Assembly (NCBI RefSeq): GCF_003086295.3
Contig: NC_092045.1
Span: 27,570,022-27,634,021 of the forward strand
Origin: Arachis hypogaea
Taxonomy: Eukaryota > Streptophyta > Magnoliopsida > Fabales > Fabaceae
DNA length: 64,000 bases
Direction of reading: 5' to 3'
Shown: in pieces, positions 33,046 to 45,289 of the stretch
Numbering within the stretch: position 1 is the first letter of the stretch
Layout: each line of letters starts with the position of its first letter
Translations under genes and position numbers: made by a program
The notes under the pieces: generated by a model
What the model saw: only the letters and a program-made list of their open reading frames with translations
Database searches by the model: none
Told to the model about the DNA's origin: nothing

Positions 33046-35611
33046 TCATAAATCAGCAAAAAGATGGTATGTTTTGGAGTCTACGGAGATAAGCCGTACG
33101 GCTGAAACTGTTGCTACAAGAGACATGATGCTAAAGAAAACAATGTTGAGCCAGTGCCAAAGCTGTTGCATGGATGATTGTTTGTCCTTCTTTGCCGTTA
33201 GGTACATATGGTTTGCAAGAATAAATGTGAGTGGGAATGTGCTTATTGCACCTGTGAGGCTCATGAAATCTCCAAGAAATGGTAGCAGAGCAGATACAAA
33301 TGTATTGAAGGTGAGGTAGCCACCTCTTAGTAAAATCCTGAATGTTAAGTTCTTAATTTGTAGGGCACTTCCGGTGATCCCATATTTGGTGTCCGCATAC
33401 TCATACATAGGACTAGCAAATATCTAGCAGAAGTGAAAATAGATGATCATTAGGACACTCAAACAATTCGAGTAAACCAAATTTCATCCCTGACCAAAAA
33501 CACAAGCTAATAAAGGGTGTGTTTGGTTTGCGCTTTTATTTTCAGTTTTTTCGTATTTTTAGAATTTTGTGAAGAAAAAAGTAAGCAGAGGCAAAAATAG
33601 AAAATATGATATTATTGTTTTTACTGTTTTCTCTTTTCTCTTCATAAAATCTTGAAATAGAAACTATTGAAAATGAAAATGCAAACCAAACACCTTAGTT
33701 TCTCAAGATTTGAAAGCCCCGTTGATCTTTCTTTAACCAGTGAGAGACAACTTTGTTTTCCTTAAATTGTAAGATATGATTTTGGCCTCTATTATTTATC
33801 AGGATTAAAACAATTGATAATAGCAGAAGTTCAAGTTTAGATGTAAGTACATGCAATGCAATGACTGATTGAAGAAAAGCTGTAATGTTAGCTACAGCTT
33901 TAACCCAGACAGGACCATTCACATTGTTCAGCAAATATGCTGATGTGGAATTTCCATAAGCCCAGTAACCTGTAAATGTAACCAGGTACAATGGAAGAAC
34001 ACCAACTGTGAACTGAAAATACAGGGCTTTCATCATGTTCGTCACAACTGGCTGCTTAATTGTTGCCTGTCATATACATCAATCAATTTATGTTGTGCAT
34101 CAGTATCCATTTGTACATTAAATATGTTTTAAAAAACATGTAAGTGTATGGGACCTGTATTTCAGGAAGCATGCCAGTGTTATATGCGAACACGAGATTA
34201 GCGCTCGCTCCGATGATCGAAAATATTTTACCGGCGCCATTGCCCGGAATACTGAAATCTCTAGGTGGTGCATTCAATCCTGATGTTAATAACAATCATC
34301 TTGTTTAATGGACAGTTAAAAAAAAAAAATTTTTGAGATGCAAGATTTGTATTCACATGAATAGCAAGCTGGCAATAAGACAAGCAGTGCAAGGGTGGAG
34401 GGGTATGTGTTAACTTGGTGGACAAAAAAAAAGGGGGGGACACATAACGTAATAGCAGAAATGAAATATTACCATCTTTAAGGGACAGCACAAATGCTAT
34501 AACAATATAAGCTAGACTCAAGAGAGTTGAAAAACCCAGCCAAACTCCAAGAGCTGAAAGAGAAGGGATTCCAAAAGCAAACATTGCACACACAAAGCCA
34601 GCTATGGCAATAAAATATGGAAGTTTCATTGTGTGATCATCCCAAAATAGAAGATAAGTAGCCTGCACCACATCGAACATATAAAAATAAAAAAGGAATT
34701 CACGAAAAGAACCCTCTGGAAATACCAAAAAAAAAAAGAAATTCAATTACCAAATTAACCAATGCATATTGTTTTTATATATTTTTTGTATGCATGTAAC
34801 AGAATGGCTAGACATACACACTATCTGAAGAAACATATTCTAAACTGAGGAAGAGATTGAATTTGTGTTACTTTCAAGGCTGAACCGGCCAAAATGATGT
34901 AGCCAGTATTGATCATGAAAAGATTGACGTATTGTAGAGCCCATGTAAGAGTATACGCCCATCTTCCTGCGGTAAGAAAGGGATGAAACATGACTACATG
35001 AGAGAAAAAGAAATATTTGCATGTTATTGAAAACATTTGTAAAAGATGAGTATTTGTTACCGTATATGAATCCAGCAAGATCTCTATATCTGATGTGCCT
35101 TCTCCCCCCATACTCATGGAGCATAGCAACAAGAGCATTTGCATAGAGCGAAATCAAGGTGGCGAGGATTAGACCAACCACGCCACCAACCCAACCAAGC
35201 GGAACCATGATGGTCCCGGAATATCCCAGCACATAAGCGCTGTTGATTCCGGTGGTTAGGACAAAAGCCACTTGAAACCATGAATCTGCCACCAAACAAA
35301 TTCCAGAGGAAAAACAAAATCATGTATTTACCGAAGTTCACAAAGTTCCAATTTCAATTGCACCTGAAGTGCCAGCTATATTGGGTTACAAATTGCATGT
35401 TTAATTATGTCTCAATCTGCAATATTTATGATATATAAGCATCATTCAAGAAAAAATCTGCAATGCAAAGGGTATGGTAGCAAGCAAATATAAGTAAAAG
35501 CGGTTATTACTAACCGCTACTAATCTGGTGCGCGGTTTCCGGTGCTTTAACGTTGCCTTTACCATCCTTGTGGTTTTCATGTTCACTATCGTTCCTTCCC
35601 ACGTTAGGCAT
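33046..35611 (-). CDS. PROT: proline/compatible-solute transporter (ProT, AAAP family)
   Basis: Plasma-membrane H+-coupled importers of proline, glycine betaine and GABA (known for Arabidopsis ProT1-3). Seven exons on the minus strand, all with GT-AG borders: 35,611-35,515; 35,285-35,061; 34,966-34,872; 34,662-34,473; 34,279-34,155; 34,066-33,851; 33,423-33,046. They sum to 1,326 nt (441 residues plus stop), close to the family length, with no internal stop. Hallmarks in order: [138 protein letters not shown], and the C-terminal [16 protein letters not shown]. The ATG at 35,611 gives a hydrophilic N-terminus. The gene looks intact. Substrate within the family is inferred. Confidence 0.93.
33514..33695. 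mobile_element. MITE in ProT intron 6
   Basis: The left end GGGTGTGTTTGGTTTGC and right end GCAAACCAAACACC are inverted repeats, and the inside is also partly self-complementary (TTTTTATTTTC / GAAAATG-like). It accounts for much of the 427 bp intron 6, the longest of the gene. No convincing target duplication was read (TAA before, TTA after). Confidence 0.75.
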
Positions 35612-37755
35612 TGCAACCGCTAAATTGCATAAGATAGCAACACAATCACGCCAAGCTCCTCCTCAGCAACCTTTTTATATTGCAAAACAATAAAACATTC
35701 AATTCCAACCAGCCAATCACTTTTTCCCAATTTAGAATCACCTCCTTTTTCCTCTCTGACCAGTGACCACCCTTCTTTTTTGCATATCTCCTCTCTCTTT
35801 CTTTTCAAAGTTACGAGTGCTTGTATTGATGAAATGACCAAAACAGCCTTAGCAATGTCATTACTCATTACCAAGCATAGAATTTTGAAGAAGAAAGGGT
35901 ATTCCCAAATGCAATCACAAAAGATTGCTAAAGAATCGACTAAAGAAATGGAGAGAAAAAAGTGATTTATATTTTATAAATAAAAGTAGGTTTTATTTAT
36001 TGATAAGAAATAAATAATAGTGGTTCTTAATTGAACAACACATCACGCAAATAAAAAAAAAGAGAGTTTTCCTAAATAACAATTACAATCAATAGAAAAA
36101 AGAGTATAACTTAACGAAAAGGAGAAAGCGTATCTTCACTCTTCAATGGTCATAATTTTTTCCCATTTTTCTCCCGTTATTCTTTGGATGTATACCTGAT
36201 TTATTTATTCGGTTGACCACATGAACGTTTCATGGTAAATGCAGATATTTTAGTCATTTATTTATTTATTTATTTTATATTTATCCGCTTATAAAGTTTT
36301 AGATAAATGTTTTTTGTGAGCGAATATCAACATTATTTTTAAGAGAGAATCCCAGCCGGAATTTTTACTTGGTTGAATTATTTCGCAATGGGATTCGTGT
36401 GGGCCCCAACTGTAAATCTTTATTTCAATGCATCAAATAGATCTAAATTGTCACTCTTATATTTGATGTTTTTTTAAGAGAAACTCTTCTTAGTTCTCTG
36501 CTAGTCTATTACACATTGGAAGAATTAGGTTACAAGGAAAAGGAATTAAAGCTTGGAAAATATTAGGAGGAATATGAAATTGCATTGCTTGAGCTTTCTA
36601 TCTGATTCTACCCATGCAAGATGTCAATTTCTAAGATAATATTGTTCATCCTTGATCCTTTCTCATTTGAACTCTCCATCTTGGTGCCTTGAGTTCCCTC
36701 TACATGTTGAAATTATTTCTAGATATTTTTGGGTTATAGATAATGAAACAACACCTTCAAAGTTCTGAGCTACCAACCCCAAATCATGCCAATTTTTGTG
36801 CTTCAAAATGAATAATATCTTAAATTGTTCTCTGAAGTATTAATAATAAATGTTAACTGTACAACAAAAAAATAATAAATATTAATTTTGTTATGTGAAA
36901 TTGTACATGTGTGATGAAAATAATTTTTCCTTTGTTAAATTAAAAAAAATCATTAAATTGGGTTTTTTGAAAATTCACAGTGGGTCAATATCTCTTATTT
37001 TCTTATCTACATTACATTCTTTTTAATATCACGAATTTCTCTCATATGTGAGCTTAACTAGAAAAATATTTCAAAACATAAGATAACAAAAAAAAAGTTC
37101 TTTAATATCTGTATTTTGCCTTTGGGTATAATATTTTAAGGTATAATTTTGAAAATACATCTATCGAGAAAATATATAGACTATTGAACAAAATTCTTAA
37201 TAACAATATATAAAATTAATCTATTTTTAAAAATAAATAATCTCTCTACTTTAAGAAGACATCATTTTTTGTTTTTAATCAAAAGAAAAGTTTCTTATTT
37301 GTGTTTAATTAACCTTACAAATTCATGATTCTACAAACTATAGACCATCTACAGCCTAAACTGAATTTTACAACTTCAACTTTCTTCTTAATTAGTGGAT
37401 CCTCGTCATTATTGAATAAGAAGCGAAAATAAAGAAGAAAATACTTTAGATATATATGATCCACTATCCTCTATCCTTTTCAGCGTAAAGTATTATTTTA
37501 CACTATTTGATAATTTCATGGTATCAACTTACGCATTAAAAATTCAGAGTCTAAATTATATATGAATCGGAGTATTTCAAGACATGAATTACTTTTTTTT
37601 TCAATAAAATACTTAAACCTCTTGCAATGCAGCACCGGTGCCAATGATTATTATGGGATTAATTATTTTAAAATTATAATAATAAAACTTACGTATGACA
37701 AATTATAAATTTAATGATAATTAATTTATTTTATATATATATATATATGAAGTGA
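35612..37755. other. ProT upstream region and AT-rich intergenic DNA
   Basis: The first few hundred bases should hold the ProT 5' UTR and promoter. A pyrimidine-rich stretch (CTCCTCTCTCTTTC on the plus strand, so purine-rich in the transcript) lies at 35,788-35,802. No TATA box or regulatory site could be assigned with confidence. Nothing is recognised from about 36,000 to 37,700. Confidence 0.4.
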
Positions 37756-37936
37756 AGGGGAGCTTCGGAGCAGCGGATGAGTTGTCTCCACGTGACCTCA
37801 AGGTCACGGGTTCAAGCCGTGGAAACAGCCACTGATATAATTATCAGGTTAGGCTGCGTACATTACAACCTTGGTTGCGGCCCTTTCCCGGACCCTGCGT
37901 TAAACGCGGGACGCTTGTGCACCGGGTTGCCCTTTT
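37756..37936 (+). mobile_element. Au-type SINE
   Basis: About 180 bp with the pol III B box GGGTTCAAGCCGTGGAAAC and an A-box-like region upstream (GAGCAGCGGATGAGTTG-like). The Au body follows: GGCTGCGTACATTAC, GGCCCTTTCCCGGACCC, and the end TGTGCACCGGGTTGCCC before a T-rich tail. Both sides carry the direct repeat ATATATATATATGAAGTGA (ending 37,755 and 37,955), a typical long SINE target duplication. The Au family is widespread in angiosperms and depends on LINE machinery. Confidence 0.92.
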
Positions 37937-37956
37937 ATATATATATATGAAGTGAC

Positions 37957-40079
37957 TTTATGACCTTACTTTTTTGTTAGACCTTTTAATTTCGTTAAAA
38001 TTAGTATACATTTTTTATTTTTACTTTTTACATATAAGAGTGTACATAAGTCGAATTGAGCTGGATTTAAATAAAGTCGAAATCAATTTAAATATTTTAT
38101 TTAATTTATTTTAAGGATTTGAATTTGACTTTCAACTTTAAAAAATTCAATACCAAACTCAAGTATAAAAAAATTTACCTATATATAAATACATAATAAT
38201 TAATTTAATGATTCATTCAGTACGTGCACATATAATATTTTTTATTAACTAATCTTTGCAATATGCCGACAATTTTAGATTACATTATTTTTATTTACAA
38301 CTGCTGTAAATTTTTTTATGCATGATCTGCCTAAGCCAAAAATTTTAGAACGTAAATCCATTTTTGAAACTTCTTTACTATTTTGGACAGTTAACTTTCT
38401 ATTATTTTTTATAAAATAGAAATAGGTATTTGGTATCAACAAATAAACGAACAAACTTTTCATAAAACAATTAGTCAAACATGATGTTTGTTGGCTTAAA
38501 AAATGTATGATTTAAAAATGAGGAGTACAAATACTTGCATGGTAGAAAAAGATATGTCAAAATAATGTCAAATATTATTTCTAACTTAAATTTATATCTA
38601 TTTGAGATATTAATCTAAATTTAATTTTAGATAACTAAAAATTATATAAAATTAATAGTTACGTTATGCATTAAATATACAAAAGTAAATAATAATTTAA
38701 TTTTATAAATATCAATTTTCTTTGCGGAAATGCATTTGACAGGAACAACAACTTTATTAATTAGGAAAAGTTTTTTATAGCAATAATTAATTAAAGAGCA
38801 TTACCATTTTTTGTTTCTTTCTACTTTTATTTCTGTTCTTTCTTTTCTCTTTTTTTTGCCAAACTTTCTTCTTGTATTGAAATTAATGATTGATGCAAAT
38901 TGAGTCTTGTATGATAATCTATACTTTTAAAGTGATGAGATAACTGATTAATATGAAAAACAAAAAAGTGAAGAGGAATTAGTGGACCAAAGCAAGACGT
39001 TATTATGCATCAGTCAAATAGTCAATTGAATTAGTGGATGATTTGTATACTATATGAACAGAAAATTATACCTTTTTTTATATTTCCCAAATTTTTAACT
39101 TTTTATCATTAATATATATAGTAGTGGTTATCCTACTGATCTCCCACCTCTGGTTAAGAATCATACAATACTTTTTTCTATTGACTTTAACATGTAATGT
39201 CAAAATAAGTTTGTATTAAAATTTTATTCGGAGAGAACAGATACAATTTTTCTTTCAAAAAGATGAGCTCGATCGATTACAACGCTTCAATCGATGAACT
39301 TAACACAAAAAAAAAAACTTGAAAACAATATAAAATAAATGAAAAGGTCATGAAAAATAGCTAAAATTGACAATAAAATTAAAAATAATAAAAAGTACAA
39401 AGACAATAAAAAATTGGAAATGATAAAAGAAATTGAAATAAAAGAAACGCTAAAAAATAATGGAAAAAGAAATAAGAAAAAAATGAAAAGAAAATAAAGA
39501 AAATAAGAAAAAAGTGATCACATTTAACATTCACGTATACAAACATTCCATTTTTTTATGCGTCAGTATAATTGGAAATGTGTGCAGAGTTTTGGTGTGG
39601 GTTAGAGTGGATACTTGTCTTAATTTTAACTTTTTGTTTTATTGGAAAAAAAAAACCCTCATCAGTTATTCATTTTTTGTCCCACATTCTTCATTCAACT
39701 TGTTCTCTAAAATTTGCACCATGTTCCGCATTTTCAGTCAGAGAGTCAAGTAAAAATCTTAGTGCTCAAGTCAAAGTAACTGTTAATCAACCTTTTTTCG
39801 TGCATTGTCTATCTTTGACTTCGACTCTCCTTGCCCTTATGATCGACCTAGTTCGCAGTTGAGACTTATTCCAGTTGAGGAACCGATTTTACTACCAACA
39901 AATTGCCCCTTCAAAATTTATTATTTTGAAAAAAAATACAATCCATATGTTTGGAGTCATGTGCTTGGCACATTTAATTTTAAATTTTAAAAAGATATTT
40001 TAGTTATACCACGCTAAAGCGGCGCACGCTTTTTTTGAGGATACGCAACGTTTTCTTAAGTTTTTAATAAGTCATTTTG
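37957..40079. other. AT-rich intergenic DNA
   Basis: No coding frame of note. An A-rich, purine-biased block spans about 39,300-39,510. No transposon termini were recognised. Confidence 0.5.
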
Positions 40080-40478
40080 TGTAACACCCCATTACCCTAA
40101 ACCTTACTTCTAGCCAACTAAACACGTAGGCACGGACAAAACAAGATATAATAAATATAAAACCTTGTCGATAGCTCCAGGATACACAAGGTAATAATTA
40201 AAGTAAACAAGATATATACAAGTATGATATACAAAAAGAGGACTAGTCACAGCCTGCGGAGTTTAAGTCGGCTAGTCAAACTGAATACAACAGAGTTTTG
40301 AAGTTTAAAATAGCTTATACAACTTATCTCTCCAATCAAGCCTTTAAGGCCGTAAATTCTAAAAAAAATAAGATTGAGAGAAAGTACTACAACAAAATAA
40401 TCAAAATACCTAAAAGAGAGCATAAAATCCTTCGCTCCGTCATCATCTCGCAACTCACCGAGGTGGGTTATGACCTGC
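40080..40478 (+). repeat. left piece of an LTR split by the Athila-like element
   Basis: Starts TGTAACACCCCATTACCC, the same start as the solo LTR at 25-28 kb but on the plus strand. It runs to CTCACCGAGGTGGGTTATGA then CCTGC at 40,474-40,478, where the Athila-like element begins. The sequence resumes at 63,344 with CTTGCATCTGAAAAACAAC. The solo LTR has the related junction TTTTCAGATGTAGGATGTGA, so both pieces belong to one LTR. Confidence 0.75.
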
Positions 40479-41799
40479 TGGTGCACGAAAATTACACTCA
40501 CACTATGTAATTCCGCACAACTAACCAGCAAGTGCACTGGGTCGTCCAAGTAATACCTTACGTGAGTAAGGGTCGATCCCACGGAGATTGCCGCCTTGAA
40601 GCAAGCTATGGTCATCTTATTATTCTTAGTCAGGATATCAATAGGGTTCTTAGTTTTAATTGTGAAAAGTGAAAAAGCATGAAAGGAATATTTGTTACGC
40701 AGTAATGGAGAATGGGTTGGAGTTTTGGAGATGCTTTGTCCTTTGAATTTTCGCTTTCCTACTGTCTTCTTCTTCATGCACGCAGGTCTCCTTCCATGGC
40801 AAGCTGTATGTTGGTGGATCACCGTTGTCAATGGCTACCAGCCGTCCTCTCAGTGAAAAGAGTCCATTTACATGGCTAATCATCTGTTGGTTCTCACTTG
40901 TGTTGGAATTTGATCCAGTGATCCTTTTGCGTCTGTCACTACGCCCAACGTTCGTGAGTTTGAAGCTCGTCACAGACATCCCCTCCCAGATGCTACTCGG
41001 AATACCACAGACAAGGTTTAGACTTTTCGAATCTTAGGAATGCTGCCAATTGGTTCTAGCTTATACCACGAAGACTCTGGACTCACGGAGTGAACGCTCT
41101 GTTGTTAGGAGAGGCAATCAAACTCGTGAACCAGAAACCCAAGTGATATACGTTCAATCTAAGGTTGAACGGAAGTGGTTGTCAGGCATGCGTTCATAGG
41201 TTGAGAATGATGATGATTGTCACGGATCATCACATTCATCATGTTGAAGTGCAAACGAATATCTTAGAATAGAGACTAACGAGATTGAATAGAAAACAGA
41301 AGTACTTGCATTAATTCATCAAGACGCTGTAGAGCTTCTCACCCCCAACCATGGGGTTTAGAGACTCATGCCGTCAAAGATACAAGTTCAGATGTAAAAA
41401 ATGTCATGAGGTCCAAAATAAATCTCTAAAAGTAGTTTTTATACTCAACTAGTAACCTAGGTTTACAAAAAATGAGTAAGCTAAAATAGATAGTGCAGAA
41501 ATCCACTCCTGGGGCCCACTTGGTGTGTGCTGGGGCTGAGCATTGAAGCTTTCACGTGAATAGGCTATTCTTGGAGTCAAACGCCAGTTTGTAACCTGTT
41601 TTTGGCAGTAACTTGTTTCCGGCGTTTGACGCCAGAATAGGGCAGAAAGCTGGCGTTAAACGCCAGTTTGTGTAGTCTAAACTTGGGCAAAGTATGGACT
41701 ATTATATATTTCTGGAAAGCCCTGGATATCTACTTTCCAACGCAATTAAGATTGCACCATTTGGACTCCTGTAGCTCCAAAAATTTCATTTCGGGTGCT
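40479..41799 (-). repeat. 3' LTR of Athila-like element, truncated
   Basis: Collinear with the 5' LTR at 61,767-63,343 from TGGTGCACGA to CATTTCGGGTGC. Similarity stops at about 41,799, so roughly 248 bp of the LTR start (the U3 beginning) are lost, along with the polypurine tract. The joint continues as TAGTAGCTTTTTGC. The aligned 1.3 kb differ at roughly 4 percent of sites, many of them C/T or G/A. It contains the palindromic words GGCGTTTGACGCC and GGCGTTAAACGCC near 41,580-41,670. Confidence 0.85.
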
Positions 41800-43230
41800 A
41801 GTAGCTTTTTGCTTCTAAACAGTTTTGGCATCTCACTTCATCCCTTGAAGTTTAGAATGATTGGCATCCATAAAAACTCAGAATTCAGATAATGTTATTG
41901 ATTCTCCTAGTTTAGTATGTTGATTCTTGAACACAGCTACTTTATGAGTCTTGGCCGTGGCCCTAAGCACTTTGTCTTCTAGTATTACCACCGGATACAT
42001 AAATGCCACAGACACATAACTGGGTGAACCTTTTCAGATTGTGACTCACCTTTGCTAAAGTCCCCAATTATAGGTGTCCAGAGTTCTTAAGCACACTCTT
42101 TTGGATTACGACTTTAACCACTCAGTCTCAAGCTTTTCACTTAGACCTGCATGCCACAAGCACATGGTTAGGGACAACTGGGTTCAGCCGCTTAGACCAG
42201 GATTTTATTCTTTTAGGCCCTCCTATCCATTGATGCTCAAAGCCTTGGATCATTTTTACCCTTACTTTTTGGTTTTAAGGGCTATTGACTTTTCCTTTTT
42301 CTTTTTCTCTTTTTTTTTTGCCATGTTTTTTTCTCATTTTTTTCACTGCTTTTTCTTGCTTCAAGAATCAATTTTATGATTTTTCAGATTATCAATAATA
42401 TTTCTCTTTTTCATCATTCTTTCAAGAGCCAACAGTTTTAACATTCATAAACAACAAGATCAAAAATATGCACTGTTTAAGCATTCATTCGGAAGACAAA
42501 GGGCTTGTTTGGATGAGCTTCTAAGAAAAGATCTTTTTTCGAGTTATCTTTTTTTAAAAGATCTTATAGAGAAGTAAAAGTAATTTTATGTTTGGATATC
42601 TCATGTAAAAAGGTTTTTTTATCTATCAATTATGTTTGGGTATAACAATATAAAAGTACTTTTTTGTTTATTTATTACATGAAAAACATCTTTTTTTTTA
42701 AGGAAAAAAGATCTTTTAAAAAAAGATGTAAATTACAGCTTCTCAAAAAAGATCTTTTTTTTTTTATTTTACTAGTGCTTTTACTTTTACTACTAGAAAT
42801 TTGCCAAACACGTTAAAAAATAAAAAAAGATCTTTTTTCATTGAAAAAAGATCTTTTTTTAACAAAATAATGGCGCCCAAACATACACAAAAAGTGTTGC
42901 CACCACATATAAATAATTTGAATTTTTCTTATTAAGAACTCAAAAAAATTGCCTCCTTATTCTAAAAATATCTGCTATTTTATTCATGTTTAATGATGAT
43001 GAGAAAAATAAATTATAGCTTACTTGGAGATGATAAAAATAAAAATAAAAATACTAATTACTACTACTCATATGACTCCGAAGATAGATTTCTAATACCA
43101 GAAGTTATCACAGAATTAAGATTAGGACTCAACAACCTTTATTTTGGGAGATGGACGCTCCTTCAATTTGTGGGTTGTCTGGATCTTCAAGAGAAAGCTT
43201 CTAGCGCTTCAGCTCATGTAGTTCACGCCT
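41800..43230 (-). other. non-coding 3' region of Athila-like element
   Basis: Between the third ORF and the truncated 3' LTR, in the minus orientation. It has a purine-rich block (AAAAAAAAGAGAAAAAGAAA-like on the minus strand, about 42,290-42,320) and otherwise no coding potential. A MITE is inserted at 42,501. Confidence 0.6.
42501..42888. mobile_element. MITE nested in Athila-like element
   Basis: The left GGGCTTGTTTGGATGAGCTT and right ATAATGGCGCCCAAACATAC edges are imperfect inverted repeats around GTTTGG/CCAAAC. The inside repeats the word AAGATCTTTTTT in both orientations. The exact right boundary and target duplication were not resolved. Confidence 0.65.
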
Positions 43231-44262
43231 TTACTTCTCTTGTTTCTTAAGCAGTTTGCAGATCATAAAATTTTGATTCTGCTGTTCTTCCTTGAGTTGA
43301 TCCATAGTTTCTTGCAACTTGGTGACAGATGCTTCTAGGCGGGTCCAGTAGTCAATCTGAGGAATTTCTGGGAGGAACTCCTGCGCCCTCCTTTTGATGG
43401 AGTTTTCTTGTACTTGTTGTCCCTCCATTGACTTCTTGGTGATTGGATGTTCGACTGGGATGAGCTCATCTACTCCCATCTTCACCCCAGCCTCTTTGCA
43501 TAGCAGAGAAATCAAGTTTGGGTAAGCCAACTTGGCGTCCTTGGAGTTCTTATTTGCAATTGTGTAGAGCTCACAAGAAATCAGTTGATGAATCTCCACT
43601 TCGTTTCCTTGCATAATACAGTGGATCATCACTGCTCTCTTGACAGTGACTTCAGAGCGGTTGCTGGTAGGCAGTATGAAACGCCCAATGAAATCTAGCC
43701 AGCCTCTAACAATTGGTTTGAGATCCCCTCTCTTGAGTTGATTTGGAACACCTTTTGTGTTGGTTGTCCACTTGGTTCTAGGGATGCATATGTCCTCTAG
43801 AATTTGGTCCAAGCGCTTATCATCACATACCATTCTCCTATTAAAGGATTCTGGATCATCTTGTAGTTAAGGTAGCTTGAAGACCTCTCTTATTTTGTCA
43901 AGGTGGAAGTGAATCATCTTCCCTCTGACCATGGTTCGAAAGGTATAGAAAGCGGTTCCAGTCATTCTCTACCTCTCTGTTTGCCACAGATTTGAGTAAA
44001 ATTCCTGAACCATGTTTCTACCCACTTTTGTCGCAAGATTAGCTAGAATTTCCCAACTTCTGTTTCGAATTTGCTCTTGGATCTCCAGATATTCGTCTTC
44101 TTTCAGATCAAATTTTACTTTCGGGATTACTGACCTTAGACCCATTATTTTGTGGTAATGGTCCGAATGTTCCTTGGTTAAGAACCTCTCTTGATTCTAA
44201 AGTGGTCTTGGATTATTCTCTTTTTTGCCTCTTGAAGTGATTTGTTTTCCCTTAGGAGCCAT
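43231..44262 (-). pseudogene. third ORF of Athila-like element, 'putative plant transposon protein' type
   Basis: Starts MAPKGKQITSRGKKENN and is open from 43,833 to 43,231, with stops in the upstream third. The readable part has GWLDFIGRFILPTSNRSEVT, then MIHCIMQGNEVEIHQLISCE, and a coiled-coil-like Lys/Gln-rich end (ETMDQLKEEQQNQNF). It is related in layout to the ORF at 50,997-52,331 of the inner element. It lies downstream of pol, where Athila elements may carry an extra ORF. No envelope features (signal peptide, membrane anchor) are seen. Function is unknown. Confidence 0.65.
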
Positions 44263-44799
44263 GATCTTAGTGAGTCTTAGCTCAGTGATCACGCAAAACA
44301 CACCAAACTTAGAGGTTTGCTTGTCCTCAAGCAAAAGAAAGGAAATGAGAGGAGAAGGAGGAGAGCCAAATTCGAATTATGGAGGAGAGGGGGTGGCCAA
44401 ATGTGAATTTAAAAGGGAGGGGTGGGTTTGAAAATTTTTGAAAAAGATATGATAGAAGATATGATTTGTAAAAAGATAATTATAATATGCAAAAGATGTA
44501 ATTTTAAAATAAGAAAAAAGAGAGTTTTGAAAAAGATAAATCTAAATTTTGAAAAGATATTTAAAAAGATATATGAATTTTGAAAAAGATTTGAAGAGAA
44601 ATTAAAAAGATATATGCATTTTGAAAAAGATTTGAAAAGAAGAAAAGATTTTTAGGATTAAGAGTTATTTATTTATTTATTTATTTTGAAATTTGAAATT
44701 GAAAAGATGAGGATTTGAAATATGTTTATGCAAGAAATCATGGATAAAAACATAAAAATTGAAAAAAATTGGGTTGGAAAACAAAATTACCTCCCCTCC

Positions 44800-45115
44800 A
44801 CATTCCTGGCGTTAAATGCCCAAACGCTGCTTGTTTTGGGCGTTTAACGCCCATTTGCTGCTTGTTTTGGGCGTTTAATGCCCAGCCAGGGTCAGCTAGG
44901 TACTCTGGCTAGCGTTAAACGCTAGAAAGTCTTTATCACTAGCCATTTTTCTAAACGCCCAGGATGCTGTAGTTCTAGCGTTAAAAGCCCTGAATGGCAC
45001 CCATTCTGGCGTTTAACGCCCAGAAGTTGCTTGTTTTGGGCGTTTAACACCCAGCCAGGTATTCTGGCTGGCGTTAAACGCCAGAAAGTGCCTCTTACTG
45101 GCGTTTTCATGCTAG
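44800..45115. repeat. cluster of GGCGTTTAACGCC palindromes
   Basis: About ten copies, perfect or near-perfect, of GGCGTTTAACGCC or GGCGTTAAACGCC in 316 bp, several extended to GGGCGTTTAACGCCC or CTGGCGTTAAACGCCAG. They are separated by repeats such as AGTTGCTTGTTTT and AGCCAGG. The cluster lies in the untranslated stretch between integrase and the third ORF. The same words recur at 59,580-59,790 and in both LTRs. Confidence 0.9.
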
Positions 45116-45289
45116 TGAGCTTCTTTTCTCTGCTCTGAAACCTTCTATAACTCTGTGAACTCCTATAAATGAGAATTGGTTCTGATGATAACTTATTAAA
45201 CTCCTATAATTATTATTTAAATAACAGATAAACTACAGTAATGGATGGGTTACCTCCCAGCAAGCGCTTCTTTATTGTCTTTAGCTGGA

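Noticed and set aside
43231..44262. Envelope gene in the third ORF position of the Athila-like element
   Set aside because: No signal peptide, membrane segment or surface-protein features; it resembles the plant transposon-protein ORF in the inner element instead.
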